Positions 26,970 through 37,010 of a stretch of DNA of 64,000 bases are shown here, piece after piece. The position numbers and the translations under genes are program-made. The stretch comes from Trueperella pyogenes (GTDB lineage Bacteria; Actinomycetota; Actinomycetes; Actinomycetales; Actinomycetaceae): the NCBI RefSeq assembly GCF_001070855.1, contig NZ_JVLH01000009.1, forward strand, positions 62,001 to 126,000, read 5' to 3'. The notes beneath the pieces were generated by a model, which was not told where the DNA came from, made no database searches, and worked only from the letters and a program-made list of their open reading frames with translations. Numbering within the stretch: position 1 is the first letter of the stretch; each line of letters starts with the position of its first letter.

Positions 26970-28643
26970 TCAGCCTTTCAAGGCCTCGCTCACCAATTGC
27001 TTCGCCGCTTCCTGAACCTGAGCAAGGTGCTCGGCTCCACGGAAGGACTCGGCATAGATCTTGTAGACGTCCTCGGTGCCCGAGGGACGAGCCGCGAACC
27101 ATGCGACATCGGTCGTGACCTTCAGGCCGCCGATCGCAGCGTCATTACCCGGAGCGCGAACGAGCTTTGCGGTGATGGGATCACCGGCCAGTTCGGTTGC
27201 GGAGACATCCTCGGGAGACAAAGCAGCGAGCTTCGCCTTTTCCTCACGGTTCGCGGGCGCATCGATACGCGCATAAGCCGAGGCGCCGAAACGTTCGACC
27301 TGTTCTTCGTGCAGCTGCGAGGGGGTCTTGCCGGTGACGGCCAGAATCTCAGAGGCCAGAAGGGCCAGGATGATTCCATCCTTATCGGTGGACCACACGG
27401 TGCCATCCTTGCGAAGGAAGGATGCTCCTGCACTTTCCTCACCACCGAAACCAAGCTCAGCGCTGACCAAACCTGGAACGAAGTACTTGAAGCCCACGGG
27501 GACCTCAACCAGTTTGCGGCCAATCGAATCAGCAACGCGATCGATGAGTGCCGAAGACACCAGGGTCTTACCGACCGCCGCATCTGCGGGCCAGTTCGGG
27601 CGGTGCGTGAAGAGGTACTCGATCGCAACAGCCAGGTAGTGGTTCGGGTTCATCAAACCGTCGGGGGTTACGATTCCGTGACGGTCCGAGTCGGCATCGT
27701 TACCGGTCGCAATGTCGTAGGGAGTATTCCCGTTCTCATCCGGAGTCATCGCATCGCGAAGAGAAGCCATTGCATAGGGAGAGGAGCAATCCATACGGAT
27801 CTTTCCATCCCAGTCCAGGGTCATGAAGGACCATGCGGGGTCAACCTTGGGGTTCACAACGGTCAATTCCAAGCCGTAGCGCTCGGCAATCGCGCCCCAG
27901 TAGTCCACCGATGCTCCACCCAGCGGATCGGCGCCGATGCGCACGCCGGCCTCGCGAATCGCATCAATATCGATGACCTGGTCAAGCTGATCAACGTAGT
28001 AGGCCAGGTAGTCGAAGCGATGGATGCTGGGGTGATCCAGCAGGTCCGAACCCAGCACGCGATCAACGCTGCGCCAACCCTTTTCGAGGATTTCGTTGGC
28101 GCGCTTAGCGATCCACGAGGTCGCATCGGAGTCCGCGGGGCCGCCGTGAGGGGGGTTGTACTTGAATCCACCGTCACGAGGCGGGTTGTGGCTGGGGGTC
28201 ACGACGATACCGTCGGCCAGCCCATCCCCCGTCGTGCGCAGGTGCTTGGGTGCACCGTTTGCACCGAGAATCGCCACAGAAACCGCAGGGGTCGGAGTGT
28301 AGGAACCGCGTGCGTCGATGCGAACATCAACGTTATTCGCGGCCAAGACTTCCAGAGCGGTGCGCCATGCGGGTTCGCTGAGCGCGTGAGTGTCGCGGCC
28401 AATGAAGAGCGGGCCGTTGAAACCCTGCTCGGCTCGGTAGTCAACAATCGCCTGGGTAATCGCAACGATGTGTGCTTCATTGAACTTGCCATCGAATGCG
28501 CTACCGCGGTGACCGGAGGTACCAAAAGACACCCGTTGATCGGGGTTTGAGGGGTCCGGCTCAATGTCGTAATACGCAGAAATCAGCGCATCAATATCAG
28601 TAAGGTCTTCGGGAAGGGCAACAGTGCCAGCTCTTTCATGCAT
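26970..28643 (-). CDS. pgm: Phosphoglucomutase (alpha-D-glucose phosphate-specific)
   Basis: A 557-residue enzyme interconverting glucose-1-phosphate and glucose-6-phosphate, linking glycogen and UDP-glucose synthesis to glycolysis. The phosphoserine loop reads VVTPSHNPP (S151), the N-terminal family block [13 protein letters not shown], and the metal loop DADSDRHG. The start at 28643 (MHERAGT) is preferred because a frame opening at 28706 adds 21 residues not seen in the family; no strong Shine-Dalgarno distinguishes them. It is divergent from the AGE-family gene. Confidence 0.94.
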   Translation of the reverse strand: MHERAGTVALPEDLTDIDALISAYYDIEPDPSNPDQRVSFGTSGHRGSAFDGKFNEAHIVAITQAIVDYRAEQGFNGPLFIGRDTHALSEPAWRTALEVLAANNVDVRIDARGSYTPTPAVSVAILGANGAPKHLRTTGDGLADGIVVTPSHNPPRDGGFKYNPPHGGPADSDATSWIAKRANEILEKGWRSVDRVLGSDLLDHPSIHRFDYLAYYVDQLDQVIDIDAIREAGVRIGADPLGGASVDYWGAIAERYGLELTVVNPKVDPAWSFMTLDWDGKIRMDCSSPYAMASLRDAMTPDENGNTPYDIATGNDADSDRHGIVTPDGLMNPNHYLAVAIEYLFTHRPNWPADAAVGKTLVSSALIDRVADSIGRKLVEVPVGFKYFVPGLVSAELGFGGEESAGASFLRKDGTVWSTDKDGIILALLASEILAVTGKTPSQLHEEQVERFGASAYARIDAPANREEKAKLAALSPEDVSATELAGDPITAKLVRAPGNDAAIGGLKVTTDVAWFAARPSGTEDVYKIYAESFRGAEHLAQVQEAAKQLVSEALKG

Positions 28644-28819
28644 GCTTTCAGTCTGCAATGTTTCCCTAAACCGTGCAAGGCATTTCACGATAAGGGACAG
28701 ATTCACTCCGCAAGCAGATTGGCCTACTCACACGCTTTACTCCCTTGCGTTAAACTCAATGTGAATGTCGCCCCGGCAACGACGCAGCGCGACATGCATG
28801 GAAGACAAAGGAGAACCCC

Positions 28820-30184
28820 ATGGGCTGGTTGGATTCGATCGAGCACAATCGCTGGCTGTCAGCACAACTTCAAGCACTGATTGCAGAAGCAAAAGTTAGT
28901 ACGACACCTTCGGGGTTTAGCGAAGGCCCAGACGGTGAGGAACCCAGCGAACGCGATCAATTCACCCTCAGCGCTCGAATGCTCGACGCTTTTTCCTTGG
29001 GAACACTTCTTGGTCTTCCCGGTTCACGACGCTATGCCGACCACGCGACTAAAACTCTTCGCCGCGTCATCCATGATCATCTTCAAAAGCTTCCCGAAGC
29101 GACTGCCACCGACGATCCGGAAACCATTAATTCCGATGAATACAAGGCTGAGGTGCGCAGCGGGGAGATCGACTACCAGCTTGATAACGCGCTGCTCATT
29201 AGCGCGAGCGCGGCCGCAGCGGTTGCCAATCGCCCCAGTGCCCACGAGCTCCTCCTCGATGCCCTCCACGAGCAAGAGCGCCGCTGGCTTGCCCCCAACG
29301 GACTGGTCTACGGAGCCATCGCTTCGGGAAGCACGCAGCACAAAGCACCAATTATCTCTCTTGGAACCCTGGCCTCGACGACCGAAGCGTACCTAGCTGC
29401 CGCCGAGGCGACCGCCGACCCCGTATGGATCGACCGGGCCGAATCCATCACCCGCGCGGTCGTGCAGATGGGAAGCGAGGCCTCGTGGAGGGTAGGCGAA
29501 TACATCGATATCGAGGAGCTCTCCCCCGTTGTCCAAACCGAAGCCGACTGGTCGAAGAAATGGGAACATTGGTCTGCAACTCCGGTGCTTGAAGGCGTGC
29601 AAATCGGCAGCTTGCTGCGCTGGTCGCGCCTGTGTATTCAAGTTCGCGCAGCCTTAAGGTCCCTGGGACGTAAGAGCGATGACACGCTTCTCGAGGCCGG
29701 TCAAGATTTCTTCGAACGAGCACGCGTTGATGGATGGCGTAAGAAGGGCTACGCGGGATTCGTGACCTCGGTGGGCTTCGAGCACCACGAGGCCGAAATT
29801 CTGGACGACCGCCACTTCATGTGGGTCGCCTGCGAAGGCGTCTGTGCGGCGGTATCACTGGCGCGAGCACTGCGCGATGACGGTGCCAGCGAAGGTGAAG
29901 TCGAGCACTACGAACACTGCTATCGCTCGTGGTTAGACTTCATTAACGATGAGCTTATTGTCCAGCCTGGACAATGGTTGCATGCCTTGTCCTTTGACAA
30001 TGAGCGGATTGAAGATTCGAGGCCTCGCAGCGGGGATATTGCCTGGGCAATTCAGTGCGTTTTGGTTGGCCGAGTGCCGATGTGGCCTCCGTTTGCTTCC
30101 GCGATTTCCCGAGGCCTGTTGGACCATCCGGAAGAGGCTCCAGCCGACCATCGTTCGTGGGTTCCTTTCCGTCGCCACCGCTGA
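28820..30184 (+). CDS. AGE-family sugar epimerase/isomerase
   Basis: A 454-residue soluble protein with the (alpha/alpha)6-barrel pattern of the N-acylglucosamine 2-epimerase family, which also includes cellobiose 2-epimerase, mannose isomerase and YihS. Supporting blocks are LAPNGLVYGA, the mid-barrel GYAGFVTSVGFE and the C-terminal RHFMWVACEGVCAAV with conserved His and Glu. A strong Shine-Dalgarno (AAAGGAG) precedes the ATG. Placement opposite pgm suggests hexose metabolism, possibly mannose-fructose interconversion, which would suit use of N-glycan mannose; this is inference. A second nested frame in the same region is judged a shadow. Confidence 0.8.
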   Translation: MGWLDSIEHNRWLSAQLQALIAEAKVSTTPSGFSEGPDGEEPSERDQFTLSARMLDAFSLGTLLGLPGSRRYADHATKTLRRVIHDHLQKLPEATATDDPETINSDEYKAEVRSGEIDYQLDNALLISASAAAAVANRPSAHELLLDALHEQERRWLAPNGLVYGAIASGSTQHKAPIISLGTLASTTEAYLAAAEATADPVWIDRAESITRAVVQMGSEASWRVGEYIDIEELSPVVQTEADWSKKWEHWSATPVLEGVQIGSLLRWSRLCIQVRAALRSLGRKSDDTLLEAGQDFFERARVDGWRKKGYAGFVTSVGFEHHEAEILDDRHFMWVACEGVCAAVSLARALRDDGASEGEVEHYEHCYRSWLDFINDELIVQPGQWLHALSFDNERIEDSRPRSGDIAWAIQCVLVGRVPMWPPFASAISRGLLDHPEEAPADHRSWVPFRRHR

Positions 30185-30260
30185 GAAATAAAGGGATCGA
30201 TGGCATATTTGGGAAGACGAATGTGCGAATAGACCAAGATCCGCTATGATTGGCGGGTCT

Positions 30261-30347
30261 GGAGGGCTGACCGAGTGGCCGAAGGTGACGGTCTTGAAAA
30301 CCGTTGTGTCAGCAATGGCACCAGGGGTTCGAATCCCTTGCCCTCCG
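30261..30347 (+). tRNA. tRNA-Ser (anticodon TGA)
   Basis: A type II tRNA of 87 nt. The acceptor stem GGAGGGC pairs with GCCCTCC; the anticodon loop CTTGAAA reads TGA; a long variable arm precedes the T-loop GGTTCGAATCC. CCA is not encoded. Confidence 0.95.
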
Positions 30348-30423
30348 CTGTACCGGCAATGCTGAGCGTCCCAGCGTGCGCATTTCGCGCGCGAAGGGAA
30401 AATGTCTTAGAGTAGTCGGCACT

Positions 30424-30512
30424 GGAGACGTCGCATAGTCCGGTCGAGTGCGCCTCCCTGCTAAGGAGGTAGGGGTTCACGCCCCTCGCGGGTTCAAATC
30501 CCGCCGTCTCCG
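30424..30512 (+). tRNA. tRNA-Ser (anticodon GCT)
   Basis: A type II tRNA of 89 nt with acceptor arms GGAGACG and CGTCTCC, anticodon GCT in CCTGCTAAG, a long variable arm, and T-loop GGTTCAAATCC. It follows the first tRNA-Ser by 76 nt, and both probably share a transcript. CCA is not encoded. Confidence 0.95.
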
Positions 30513-30517
30513 CAAAC

Positions 30518-30556
30518 AGCCCCGCGGTTCCCTTGGAATCGTGGGGCTTCCTTTTA
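30518..30556 (+). terminator. Terminator after the tRNA-Ser pair
   Basis: AGCCCC (30518-30523) pairs with GGGGCT (30543-30548), with further pairing inside, then TCCTTTT. The remaining 30557-30712 holds the promoter and leader of the surface protein; only a weak GAGAGAG ribosome site was seen. Confidence 0.7.
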
Positions 30557-30712
30557 CCCAGAGCACGCAGCATACAAATGGCTATTAGTCAACCACTTTT
30601 TTGAAAGAAATAGCTTGAAATGACTAATTCCACAAGCAATTGCCCGGCGATTCTTCGAACTGTAGATTAGACACTGAATCCCTGTAAATTGTGCGATTGA
30701 GAGAGATTTTCG

Positions 30713-33700
30713 ATGTCACATCCCAAACTCTTAAAAACGCGCGCGCGAGCGGCGGGTGTTGCAACTCTTGCAGCAGCCTCGCTTCTGTTGACTTCCTTCA
30801 CTCCGTTTAACGGTAGTGTCGCGGCAGACAACAACAGCGCAAGCGAAACCACCCAGGCCGCCTCGGCCTCGGGAACGGAGAACACTAGCGACGCTAGCGC
30901 CTCCGCATCCGAGCAGACGGCAGCCTCCAACTCTGAGACTCCTGTAGCAGGCGGAACTGAGGCAAACGCCTCGGACACCTCCGCTCAGGACGCAGGCACT
31001 TCTGCAGAGGCCAACCAGCCTCGTTCACGTCGCGCGCGTGCGACCAGCTCGAAGCCGGCAACCCTGGCAATGACTGTCACGAACGACAGTCCTACCCTTG
31101 CAATTCGCGACAAGCAGATCACGACGATCAACTACGCATGTTCGTCGGTGACCACTCCCTGTGAAGGCGCTGCCATTGAGGTACTGCTTCCTGCACCCGT
31201 TACCCCTGCGGGTACGGCGCTGACAGACAAGCTCTACACTGCAGTCGCAGTCACCGGTTCGACGGTTCTTCGCACCGAGCAGACCATTGTCGCAGGCAAC
31301 CCAAGGATGAAGCGACTTCTCTTCCCTCTACAGAAGTCGATCCCCGCGGGTACCTCGGACCGTATCCAGATCACCTGGAACTACGACGGTAACGATGCGC
31401 CGAACAACTCAACGACCACCCAACAGGTGAACTTCACGGCTCTCAACGCTGACTCTATCGATGACTCAAAGACCACCAAGTGGACCGCGGACACCGATAT
31501 CGCCATCGAGAAGAGCGGTGCGACAAACCCGAATGGCTACCCTGCTGTCGGCGGGGAAACGACCTATAAACTGCGTTATGGCTACCAGCAGATCGACCAA
31601 ACCAACCCCAATAAGGTTGGTGCCCGTTGGATTGGTTCCGCACTGAAGAATGGCGTCCTCGGCACCAACTTCGTGCAGGTCCAGGACATTAAGGTCGTCG
31701 ATCCGCTTCCTGCAAAGGCAGTATTCGTCTCCGCTACCAACGGCGGCGTTTACGATGCAGCAACCCACACTGTTACTTGGTCCTATGACAAGTGGGCTTG
31801 GCAAAACCCCATCGAGTCCCTCGTTACCGTGAAATACCCCGAAGGTTCGGTAACGACGGCCGACACGGTCACAAATAAGGCCACCATCACGGCTGCGGTT
31901 CAGAATGACCCCACAACCGTCATGACGAAGAGCTCTGAAATCACCCATGGTTTCGCCATTCGTAAGCCTGGTGGTCGCGTGAGTAAGACCGGCAACGACT
32001 GGCAGTACCAGGTTCGCAAGGGCCTCACTCCATGGCGCCTCGGTGCTGCCAACACCGGCAATACGACGACACACGTTCACTTCGATGACACCCTGCCGTG
32101 CACATGGTCCACTCAGGACGCAAAGGCTGCAGGTGGCAACTGTGACCAACCGACCATGGTGAGCCCGTACCGCTTCACCATCTTCGGCAAGTCTGGCTAT
32201 GAAGATAAGGGCGGCTGGACTTTCGAATATTGGACCAATAAGGGTAATCACGTTGTCGCCAACTACACCGAGACGGCGAACATCACCCTTCCCGATGGCG
32301 AGTGGATCACCCGTTTCACCATCGATAGCGATATTGCTCCTCAGACCAGCGCATCTATTTGGTTCCAAGGCACGATTCCCGATTCCCTCCCCAAGACGGA
32401 ACCCTCGGATTTCGCCAGCCACTACAACCCGGTCGCTCCGCCTGAGAAGTACTTCAACTATGTGGCTTCTCCGGACTACGTCCGCTTCCAGAACTGTGCA
32501 ACCGGCACTCTGACGGATAAGGACACCGGCGCTGTCCTTGCTTCCAGTGATGACCTGTGCTCCTGGATGCGCGTGCGTGACGACTTCCCCAGCGTGGGAG
32601 TAGCTAAGGTCGTCAGGACGAATCCCGTAGTCGTCGGGAAGAAAGCATCTTTCGGTGTCAACGGCACTGCTCGCACTGCTGCTCAAGGCGGCAAACCCAC
32701 ACCGTTTACCATTGCAGATCTTCTTCCTGAAGGCTTTGACATCGACGATGCATCTCAGGTCAGCATCTTTCCTGGTTCACCTCTGACCAACCCTGATGGA
32801 AGCAAGTACGACCTCAGCAAGGTCCAGATCGAGATCACGAAGAACTACAACGGTACCGGACGCACCCTGCTCCGCATGATCGTCCCCGACCCGGTTGAGG
32901 GATCGCTTTACACAAGTTTCGACACGACTGTGAAGAGCACCGCACCTGCTGGACAAACCGTGAACCAGGCAATGACGTACATGCCCGGTGACGGCGCCAA
33001 GGACGTTGCTGTAGACAAGAGTCTGCGCAACACGAACTACTGCTCCAGCGGTCGAGACAAAGACACCTTCGACGTCAATGGCAATGGTTCAACTGAGGAT
33101 TACCTCTGTTCCGCCAATGCCAACTTCAACGTTGCGACCACCCCCGCAATGAACATCACGAAGGAAGTCAAGGGCAATAAGGACGCCGATTTCGTTCCTG
33201 CCGGTGAGGTCGCAAAGATCGATCCGGGTTCGGATGGCGCATACCGTTTCACCATTTCAAACGCTGGTAACACTCCCCTGACGAAGGTTGTCGCCTATGA
33301 CCTCCTCCCCCACCAGGGTGACGTGGGCGTTGGCCCTGCCTCTTCTCAGGCACGCGGCTCCTCTTGGCAGCCCTACCTGAACTCGACCAACTGGACCTTC
33401 CAGTCGATCAAGGAGAAGTCAGGTCAGGACCCTGAGACCAGCGAAATCCCCGCCTCCGATATCACGATCCAGTACACGACGGTTGAGAATCCCTGCCGTG
33501 GTGAGGTGATGAGCGTCGGTGGCGCAATGAACGATGGCCCTGCGGGATGTACACCCAACGCTTGGGGAGCAGCACCTGCAGACCTGAAGACCGTTAAGGG
33601 CTTCCGCCTGGTCATGAACCGCGATATTGAGGTCGGCGAAAAGATCCAGTTCGTTGCTACGATGACCTCTCCGGTCAACGCGAACCTGATTGCTTGGAAC

Positions 33701-36616
33701 TCCGTTGCAATGGCTGGCGGCGTTACCGAAAACGGTAAGGTCTCCTACCTGCAGCCGAACGAAGCACCCAAGGTCGGCATCAACGTCTCCACTGACGTTG
33801 AGGTCAACAAGTCGGTTTCCCGCGTCAAGATGAACGGCACCGAAGTTGCCCGCGATGCCAACGGTATCCCGGAGACCATCGAGTCGACGGATCCCGTCAT
33901 GCCTGGCGACTACATGCTCTACAAGGTCAGCTTGAAGAACAACGGTCCGGCTGTTGCCTCGGGTATGAACGTCGCAGACGTGCTTCCCTCCGGCGTGGAA
34001 TTCATCTCCTCAGAAACGCGTATCTGCCAGACCAGCGGAGATGTTCCCTGTGTCAATGGAACGGTTGCAGCCGACCCTGGCTACCATGTTCTTGACCCCG
34101 AGTGGATGGCTATGGAGTCGGGCAAGCTCGACGTCAACCTCCACGTTGGCGGAGTGGAAACCCTCTACGTGCTCGTGCAGGTCCAAGAGGGCACCGAAGG
34201 TAAGACTCTCACGAACACCGCAACCTTGGGCGATTATGACCAGGTTGATTCGAACAAGGACAACAACACCTCGAGTGCTTCCTTCACTGTGGGCGGCTCC
34301 ATTTCGGGAACCATCTACAACGACAAGGATGCCTCGTGGACGAACGATACAGATACCGATAAACCTTTCGAGGGTGTGACGGTTCGTCTCCTCGACGCAG
34401 ATGGAAACCCTGTGAAGGATTCCACCGGCGCAGAGATCACCACCAAGACCGATGCCAACGGTAACTACACCTTCAACCGCCTGCCCTTGGGTGACTACAA
34501 GGTTGAGGTTGTTCCTGACCAAGCAACTGTCGACGGAAAGAACGTAAAACTCTCCGACTACAAGCAGACCTACGGTTACGAGACCTCAACCAGCCGCACC
34601 GATGCCGGGAAGGGCAAGCTCACGACCCCGGCAATCTCGCTGACTGCCTCCAAGGCAAACGTCACGAAGGTTGATTTCGGCTTTGTGAAACCTGCTGCGG
34701 TTGGTAACTACGTATGGTTTGATGCCAACAAGAACGGCATCCAGGATGCTGATGAATATGGCGTTCCAGGCGCGCGTATTTCTCTAGTTGACGCCCTTGA
34801 TAGGCCGGTTCTCGATGCGAACGGAAATCCCGTCAAGCCCGTCCTAAGTGATGAAAACGGCCTTTACAAGTTCGAGAACTTGCTTCCGAACACGGAGGGT
34901 GACAAGGGTAGCAAGAGCTACACCGTGCGCCTCTGGCCTCCCGATTCATACGGGGTAACTGTGACGAACGCGGGTACTGACACGGATAAGGACTCCAACG
35001 GTCCTGTACCAAAGATCACTCTGACTGAGGGTCAGGAAGACATGAGCATCGATCTCGGTCTGGTCGCTAGCGGCTACATCGGTGACACCATCTTCTGGGA
35101 TATAGACAACACTGGCGGTTTCAATCCCACGGAGCACGACAAGGAGCTGGCAGGTGTCATTGTCAAGCTGACTTTCAAGACCCCTGCAGGTGTTGAAAAG
35201 ACGCTGACGACCACCACTGATGCAAATGGTAGGTACTCCTTCGAGGATCTGGCCCCCGGTGACTACACCGTCTCCGTGGATCGCGATTCGCTGATGGCAG
35301 CCTGCCCTGATTGCATTGCTCAGAGCTACGCGCCTTCCGGCAACATGAAGGCATCGGCGAACCAGACGCTCTCCTTGACCTCTAATGTCACACTTCGTCG
35401 CGGTTCGATGTCCAATGACTCGCAGGACTGGGCATTCACCGGTTTGGCTGACACCGCCATCAAGAAGGCGATCACCGATCCCGCTGAAGTCGACCAGGCA
35501 ACCTTCGAGTTCGCTCCCGGTAAGGTCATCACCTACACCCTGACCGTCACCAACAACGGTCCGAGTGCAGCAACCGGTGTCAAGGCCGCCGATCAGCTCC
35601 CCGCGGGCGTTGAGTTCGTCAAGGCTGAAGGCGATGGCTCCTACGATTCGGCAACCGGCGAATGGGATCTGTCCGAAGAGACCATTGCCAAGGGCGACGT
35701 AAAGACCATGAAGATCACCGTGAAGATCACCGGTGAAGGTGCAGGCACGCTCATCACGAACGTTGCACGCATCACCCACCAGGATCAGGCCGGTGACGAC
35801 CCGACGAACAACGAATCCTCGGCTTCCTTCAAGGGTGGCTTCAACATCGGTGGAACACTCTTCCGTGACTCCGATGCAAGCTACTCCAAGAGCGATACCG
35901 AAGACCGCTTCTCGGGCGTGGCCATCGCTCTGCTCGATGCTGACGGCAACCCCATCCTCGACAAGGATGGCAAGCCCGTCACCACCGTGACCGATGCCGA
36001 CGGAAACTACCAGTTCACTGGTCTTCCCAAGGGCACCTACCGCGTGAGCATCGTCGACCCGAACGCGGGCGACCTGGCTGGCCTCACCAACACCCAGGCC
36101 TACAAGGGCCGCGGCGCAACCCTGGCAACGGTAACCATCTCCGATGCCTCGGTTCAGGGTGTGGACTTCGGCTTCGTGAAGCCGGCGACCATCGGTGACC
36201 GCGTGTGGAACGATCAGGACCACAACGGTGTTGACAACGGCGAACCCGGCGTCCCCGGTGTCACCGTGATCCTCAAGGATGCATCTGGCAACGAAGTTGC
36301 TCGCACGACGACCGACGCAAACGGTAACTACCGCTTCGAGGGACTCCTCCCCGGCACCTACAGTGTGTCGATTGAGGTTCCCGCCGGTTACGAGGCAGTG
36401 GCAACCTCCAAGGATGTCACCGTGGCAGAGGGCGAAGTCAACCTTGATATGGACTTCCCGCTCACCCAGATCCCGGCCGCCCCGTCACCTTCGAAGCCCG
36501 CGAAGTCGATTCTGGCGAAGACCGGTTCAGATGCGCAGTGGATCGCCATCCTCACCTCCATGCTGCTGGCAGCAGGTGTTGGGGCTGTCGGTGCCGCTCG
36601 CAAGCGCCGCGACTGA
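30713..36616 (+). CDS. Very large sortase-anchored surface protein with SdrD-B-like and DUF11 repeats
   Basis: A 1967-residue secreted protein. A signal peptide (MSHPKLLKTRARAAG...NGSVAA) is followed by a Ser/Thr/Ala-rich stretch to about residue 120. An adhesin-like beta-rich region with few cysteines runs to about 1025. A DUF11 domain (about 1029-1190, with NNGPAVASG) leads to three SdrD-B-like domains (starting near 1194, 1327 and 1454), a second DUF11 domain (about 1585-1705, NNGPSAATG) and two more SdrD-B-like domains (near 1708 and 1824). Each B domain has a GNYTF/GLYKF-type TDANG segment. The sorting signal LAKTG (1934-1938), helix and RKRRD tail show wall anchoring. It is probably an adhesin or matrix-binding fibril; the ligand is unknown. 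It stands alone between a tRNA pair and its own terminator. Confidence 0.9.
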   Translation: MSHPKLLKTRARAAGVATLAAASLLLTSFTPFNGSVAADNNSASETTQAASASGTENTSDASASASEQTAASNSETPVAGGTEANASDTSAQDAGTSAEANQPRSRRARATSSKPATLAMTVTNDSPTLAIRDKQITTINYACSSVTTPCEGAAIEVLLPAPVTPAGTALTDKLYTAVAVTGSTVLRTEQTIVAGNPRMKRLLFPLQKSIPAGTSDRIQITWNYDGNDAPNNSTTTQQVNFTALNADSIDDSKTTKWTADTDIAIEKSGATNPNGYPAVGGETTYKLRYGYQQIDQTNPNKVGARWIGSALKNGVLGTNFVQVQDIKVVDPLPAKAVFVSATNGGVYDAATHTVTWSYDKWAWQNPIESLVTVKYPEGSVTTADTVTNKATITAAVQNDPTTVMTKSSEITHGFAIRKPGGRVSKTGNDWQYQVRKGLTPWRLGAANTGNTTTHVHFDDTLPCTWSTQDAKAAGGNCDQPTMVSPYRFTIFGKSGYEDKGGWTFEYWTNKGNHVVANYTETANITLPDGEWITRFTIDSDIAPQTSASIWFQGTIPDSLPKTEPSDFASHYNPVAPPEKYFNYVASPDYVRFQNCATGTLTDKDTGAVLASSDDLCSWMRVRDDFPSVGVAKVVRTNPVVVGKKASFGVNGTARTAAQGGKPTPFTIADLLPEGFDIDDASQVSIFPGSPLTNPDGSKYDLSKVQIEITKNYNGTGRTLLRMIVPDPVEGSLYTSFDTTVKSTAPAGQTVNQAMTYMPGDGAKDVAVDKSLRNTNYCSSGRDKDTFDVNGNGSTEDYLCSANANFNVATTPAMNITKEVKGNKDADFVPAGEVAKIDPGSDGAYRFTISNAGNTPLTKVVAYDLLPHQGDVGVGPASSQARGSSWQPYLNSTNWTFQSIKEKSGQDPETSEIPASDITIQYTTVENPCRGEVMSVGGAMNDGPAGCTPNAWGAAPADLKTVKGFRLVMNRDIEVGEKIQFVATMTSPVNANLIAWNSVAMAGGVTENGKVSYLQPNEAPKVGINVSTDVEVNKSVSRVKMNGTEVARDANGIPETIESTDPVMPGDYMLYKVSLKNNGPAVASGMNVADVLPSGVEFISSETRICQTSGDVPCVNGTVAADPGYHVLDPEWMAMESGKLDVNLHVGGVETLYVLVQVQEGTEGKTLTNTATLGDYDQVDSNKDNNTSSASFTVGGSISGTIYNDKDASWTNDTDTDKPFEGVTVRLLDADGNPVKDSTGAEITTKTDANGNYTFNRLPLGDYKVEVVPDQATVDGKNVKLSDYKQTYGYETSTSRTDAGKGKLTTPAISLTASKANVTKVDFGFVKPAAVGNYVWFDANKNGIQDADEYGVPGARISLVDALDRPVLDANGNPVKPVLSDENGLYKFENLLPNTEGDKGSKSYTVRLWPPDSYGVTVTNAGTDTDKDSNGPVPKITLTEGQEDMSIDLGLVASGYIGDTIFWDIDNTGGFNPTEHDKELAGVIVKLTFKTPAGVEKTLTTTTDANGRYSFEDLAPGDYTVSVDRDSLMAACPDCIAQSYAPSGNMKASANQTLSLTSNVTLRRGSMSNDSQDWAFTGLADTAIKKAITDPAEVDQATFEFAPGKVITYTLTVTNNGPSAATGVKAADQLPAGVEFVKAEGDGSYDSATGEWDLSEETIAKGDVKTMKITVKITGEGAGTLITNVARITHQDQAGDDPTNNESSASFKGGFNIGGTLFRDSDASYSKSDTEDRFSGVAIALLDADGNPILDKDGKPVTTVTDADGNYQFTGLPKGTYRVSIVDPNAGDLAGLTNTQAYKGRGATLATVTISDASVQGVDFGFVKPATIGDRVWNDQDHNGVDNGEPGVPGVTVILKDASGNEVARTTTDANGNYRFEGLLPGTYSVSIEVPAGYEAVATSKDVTVAEGEVNLDMDFPLTQIPAAPSPSKPAKSILAKTGSDAQWIAILTSMLLAAGVGAVGAARKRRD

Positions 36617-36653
36617 TCGCATAACGCGAATGCGCTTCTAAGCGCAAAGCACA

Positions 36654-36691
36654 AGGCCGGGCCCCGATGAAAATCGGGGCCCGGCCCTTTT
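36654..36691 (+). terminator. Rho-independent terminator of the surface-protein gene
   Basis: Perfect 14-bp arms GGCCGGGCCCCGAT (36655-36668) and ATCGGGGCCCGGCC (36673-36686), followed by CTTTT. A smaller hairpin (TGCGCTT/AAGCGCA) precedes it at about 36630-36645. Confidence 0.95.
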
Positions 36692-36752
36692 GTATGGCTT
36701 ATCAGTTAACGCGGTGGTTTAGATCGTGGAGGCATGCGTTAGCTCTCCCCTT

Positions 36753-36820
36753 CCTGCTTTGGCTCACTCACCCACCGCCTTAGAACAGCAATAGACCCAG
36801 AATGGGTGAGCCAAAACAGG
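36753..36820. repeat. Imperfect inverted repeat in the gap between surface protein and permease
   Basis: CCTGCTTTGGCTCACTCACCCA (36753-36774) pairs with TGGGTGAGCCAAAACAGG (36803-36820) apart from a 4-nt bulge made by a repeated TCAC. The gap 36692-36945 has no convincing gene: a short open frame from 36833 has a good ribosome site but runs into the permease terminator and gene. Confidence 0.6.
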
Positions 36821-36945
36821 AGGGAGGACTAAATGGGTGACGATTGGCAGTCGGCACATAATGCGCTGGCCCCTCGAGAGACAGGGAGAAGAGCGCATCC
36901 TAGAGCATGTGCGCAGGCAGTAATCGCATTTCCCACGAGACAAAA

Positions 36946-36981
36946 GTTTGCCCCCGGGTGCTCACGCACCCGGGGGCAAAC
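36946..36981 (-). terminator. Rho-independent terminator of the purine permease gene
   Basis: Perfect 15-bp arms GTTTGCCCCCGGGTG (36946-36960) and CACCCGGGGGCAAAC (36967-36981), with TTTTGTCT on the minus strand after the stem. Confidence 0.95.
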
Positions 36982-37010
36982 GCTATTCAGTATTCCTCAG
37001 TGGCGAAAGC

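Noticed and set aside
26799-28550. Plus-strand open frame of 583 codons opposite pgm
   Set aside because: Antisense to phosphoglucomutase, whose motifs are unmistakable; long shadow frames are expected at this GC content.
31466-32686. Minus-strand open frames opposite the surface protein
   Set aside because: Shadow frames; the plus strand has a signal peptide, repeat domains and a sorting signal.
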